Origin: Bacillus sp. SORGH_AS_0510
GTDB lineage: Bacteria > Bacillota > Bacilli > Bacillales > Cytobacillaceae
Length of the DNA: 64,000 nt
Direction of reading: 5' to 3'
Assembly (NCBI RefSeq): GCF_030818775.1
Contig: NZ_JAUTAU010000001.1
Span: 2,546,001 to 2,610,000 of the forward strand
Part shown: positions 61,782 through 64,000 of the stretch, one piece after another
How positions within the stretch are numbered: position 1 is the stretch's first letter
How the letters are laid out: each line of letters starts with the position of its first letter
Position numbers and translations under genes: made by a program
The notes under the pieces: model-generated
What the model saw: only the letters and a program-made list of their open reading frames with translations
Told to the model about the DNA's origin: nothing
Database searches by the model: none

Positions 61782-63248
61782 ATGAGCGTAACAAAAAATG
61801 AAACGTTGGTACTTAAAAATTATATTAACGGTGAATGGGTGAGTTCAAACAGTGGAAAAACACTAGATGTTCCCAATCCTGCAACAAACGAAGTGATTAC
61901 TAAGGTACCTGTTTCTTCAAAAGAAGACGTTACTATGGCTGTAGCTGCAGCAAGAGAAGCATTTAAAAAGTGGAAAAATGTCCCGGTTCCCAAGAGAGCT
62001 AGAATTCTATTTAAATATCACTATTTATTAACAGAAAACCATGAGGAATTAGCTAGATTGATTGTACAAGAGAATGGTAAGGCTTACAAAGAAGCTTTTG
62101 GTGAGGTACAACGCGGAATTGAGTGTGTGGAATTTGCATCAGGTGCACCAACGTTAATGATGGGCGAAACCTTAGCAGGGATTGCCGAAGATATTGACTC
62201 GGAAATGTTCCGCTACCCATTAGGTGTTGTGGGCGGGATTACTCCATTTAACTTCCCGATGATGGTCCCTCTATGGATGTTTCCTCTAGCCGTTGCTTGT
62301 GGAAACACTTTTGTATTAAAGCCATCTGAACGTACACCAATCTTAGCTAATCGACTCGCGGAGTTATTTACGGAGGCTGGAGCGCCAAATGGAGTCCTTA
62401 ATGTGGTCCACGGTGCGCACGACGTTGTTAATGGCTTGCTTGAAAATAAGGATATTGCAGCTATTTCTTTTGTAGGTTCACAGCCAGTTGCTAAATATGT
62501 ATATGAACGTGCTGCAGCCGAAGGCAAGCGTGTTCAAGCACTCTCTGGAGCAAAGAATCATCATATTGTCATGCCTGACGCAGACATGGATAAGGCTGTA
62601 CAACATATTATCAGTTCAACTTTTGGAAGTGCGGGCCAACGATGCATGGCATGTAGTGCTGTTGTCGTGGTTGGAGACAACGAACCATTTGTTGCCGCAT
62701 TAAGGAAGAAAGCGGATGAATTAATTATTGGCAACGGAATGGATGATGAAGTTTTATTAACTCCTGTTATTCGTAAAGAACACCGGGATAAAGTGCTCAC
62801 TTATATCGAAAAGGGAATTGCAGAAGGCGCGGATTTAATTCGTGACGGACGGAGAGAGATGGAGGAATTTCCTGAAGGCAATTTCTTAGGACCTACCATC
62901 TTTGATCATGTTACACCTGAAATGACAATTGCTAAAGATGAAATCTTTGCACCCGTATTAAGCCTTCTTCGTGCGAAGGACTTAGATGAGGGATTGGAAT
63001 ATATTCGGAAATCCAGATATGGAAATGGCGCAACGATTTATACCAACAATGCAAAGGCAATACGACAGTTCCGTGAAGAGGCTGACGCCGGCATGCTTGG
63101 TATAAATGTTGGTGTACCAGCTACTATGGCCTTCTTCCCATTCTCAGGCTGGAAGGATTCATTCTACGGTGATTTACACGTGAACGGAAAAGATGGATTA
63201 AACTTCTTTACACGTAAAAAAATGATTACGTCTCGTTTTGATGCTTAA
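61782..63248 (+). CDS. mmsA: CoA-acylating methylmalonate-semialdehyde dehydrogenase
   Basis: A 488-residue aldehyde dehydrogenase. [28 protein letters not shown] (cofactor Lys), [33 protein letters not shown] and [11 protein letters not shown] with the catalytic Cys are the MmsA/IolA pattern. It converts malonic or methylmalonic semialdehyde, the transamination products of beta-alanine and beta-aminoisobutyrate, to acetyl- or propionyl-CoA. This closes the thymine/uracil pathway. AAGGAGGC precedes ATG 61782. Confidence 0.95.
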   Translation: MSVTKNETLVLKNYINGEWVSSNSGKTLDVPNPATNEVITKVPVSSKEDVTMAVAAAREAFKKWKNVPVPKRARILFKYHYLLTENHEELARLIVQENGKAYKEAFGEVQRGIECVEFASGAPTLMMGETLAGIAEDIDSEMFRYPLGVVGGITPFNFPMMVPLWMFPLAVACGNTFVLKPSERTPILANRLAELFTEAGAPNGVLNVVHGAHDVVNGLLENKDIAAISFVGSQPVAKYVYERAAAEGKRVQALSGAKNHHIVMPDADMDKAVQHIISSTFGSAGQRCMACSAVVVVGDNEPFVAALRKKADELIIGNGMDDEVLLTPVIRKEHRDKVLTYIEKGIAEGADLIRDGRREMEEFPEGNFLGPTIFDHVTPEMTIAKDEIFAPVLSLLRAKDLDEGLEYIRKSRYGNGATIYTNNAKAIRQFREEADAGMLGINVGVPATMAFFPFSGWKDSFYGDLHVNGKDGLNFFTRKKMITSRFDA

Positions 63249-63265
63249 AATAGGGAGGGAGAAGA

Positions 63266-64000
63266 ATGGTTCAAACAAGTCGGACGAATGAGAATTTATT
63301 AGAGCAAGACGATAAGTATGTTTGGCATTCGATGAAGCCATATAACCCAAAGGCAACGATTGTTGCGACAAAAGCAGAAGGTTCATGGGTAACAGATGCG
63401 GATGGCAAGAGATATTTAGATGCAATGGCAGGGTTGTGGTGTGTGAATGTTGGGTACGGTAGAACTGAATTGGCTGAGGCAGCCTATGAGCAATTAAAAG
63501 AAATGGCTTATTTTCCACTTTCGCAAAGCCACGTACCAGCTATTAAATTAGCAGAAAAGTTGAATGAATTACTTGGAGATGAATATGTCATCTTTTTCTC
63601 AAATAGCGGTTCGGAAGCGAATGAGACAGCCTTTAAAATCGTCCGCCAATACCACCAACAAAAGGGGGAGCATAATCGCTATAAAATTGTTTCGCGCTAT
63701 CGTGCCTATCACGGAAATTCAATGGGAGCTTTGGCAGCAACTGGGCAGGCGCAAAGAAAATACAAATATGAACCGCTTGCACCTGGATTTGTCCATGTCT
63801 CACCACCGGACTCCTACCGTGATGAAATAAATGTGACAGATCCAAGAGAACTTTCCTCTGTGAAAGAGATAGATCGTACCATGACATGGGAACTTAGTGA
63901 AACGATTGCTGCAATGATTATGGAACCCATTATTACTGGAGGAGGCGTACTTGTTCCACCAGATGGTTATATGAAGGCAGCAAAAGAGGTATGTGAAAAA
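63266..64000 (+). CDS. Class-III omega-amino-acid aminotransferase, cut by right window edge
   Basis: Open from ATG 63266 (behind AGGGAGGGAG) to the end of the window, 245 residues visible. RYLDAMAGLWCVNVGYGRTELAEAA, VIFFSNSGSEANETAFKI (PLP phosphate site) and YRAYHGNSMGALAATG are class-III aminotransferase signatures, as in beta-alanine:pyruvate transaminases; IMEPIITGGGVLVPP follows. The Schiff-base lysine lies beyond the edge. Eighteen bases after mmsA, it would make the semialdehyde used by MmsA. Confidence 0.93.
   Translation, partial: MVQTSRTNENLLEQDDKYVWHSMKPYNPKATIVATKAEGSWVTDADGKRYLDAMAGLWCVNVGYGRTELAEAAYEQLKEMAYFPLSQSHVPAIKLAEKLNELLGDEYVIFFSNSGSEANETAFKIVRQYHQQKGEHNRYKIVSRYRAYHGNSMGALAATGQAQRKYKYEPLAPGFVHVSPPDSYRDEINVTDPRELSSVKEIDRTMTWELSETIAAMIMEPIITGGGVLVPPDGYMKAAKEVCEK

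Overview
The window reads as chromosome of a low-GC, endospore-forming Bacillaceae (Bacillus/Neobacillus-like; genus is inference). The support is an alpha/beta-type SASP gene, a gerA-type germination operon, GGAGG-type ribosome binding sites with GTG and TTG starts, U-tailed terminators after most units, a cobalamin riboswitch and a CcpA-type cre site. Both ends are cut inside genes: a chromate-transporter gene on the left and a class-III aminotransferase on the right.

Layout. 0-4 kb: chromate transporter end, FadR-type GntR regulator, 2Fe-2S protein, small zinc-ribbon-like protein, MltG-like pair, DUF2062 and SET proteins. 4.2-5.7 kb: an intact IS3/IS150-type element sitting in the loop of a terminator. 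5.7-8.5 kb: anion transporter, DUF3231 protein, SASP. 8.6-12.4 kb: gerA/B/C-type germinant receptor whose C gene is frameshifted. 12.4-19.6 kb: MalY-type aminotransferase, FAD oxidoreductase, Gly/His-rich protein, kinase, NUDIX protein, frameshifted ctaG-like gene with DUF2243, 2-hydroxyacid dehydrogenase. 19.8-23.4 kb: TRAP-TAXI transporter. 23.7-26.1 kb: a free-standing ftsZ paralogue and proline dehydrogenase. 27-34 kb: VanW lipoprotein, hydrolase, 5'-nucleotidase fragment, and a B12-riboswitch-controlled class I ribonucleotide reductase with flavodoxin. 34-43 kb: PepF, lactate-oxidase-like enzyme, thioesterase, TetR regulator with a frameshifted MFS pump, a decayed metallophosphoesterase and a BtuF-like protein.

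43.4-50.2 kb is a reactive-sulfur (persulfide) locus: two CstR-type repressors, several rhodanese/TusA/DsrE sulfur carriers, a rhodanese-metallo-beta-lactamase persulfide-dioxygenase-like protein, a TauE permease and a TlpA-like thioredoxin. Short palindromes of the form ATACCC-TA-GGGTAT recur upstream of nearly every unit, overlapping the -10 of two near-identical promoters, and are best read as CstR operators.

53.7-64 kb is a reductive pyrimidine-catabolism locus: PreT/PreA dihydropyrimidine dehydrogenase, dihydropyrimidinase, NCS1 permease, PucR regulator, CoA-acylating semialdehyde dehydrogenase and an omega-amino-acid aminotransferase. Together these would take up uracil/thymine and convert it through beta-amino acids to acyl-CoA. 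No beta-ureidopropionase gene is seen before the right edge.

The most striking non-coding structure is a family of five full copies plus one remnant of a 172-242 bp MITE-like element. It has GGCTCTGTTAAA-type ends and 8-bp A/T-rich target duplications, perfect in three copies and 7/8 in a fourth. Ends and duplication length resemble the IS6 family. Three long copies are exactly 242 bp, and several copies sit on the stop codon of a neighbouring gene; one has rewritten a protein C-terminus. Three single-nucleotide frameshifts (gerC-like, ctaG-like, MFS) may be real decay or consensus errors.
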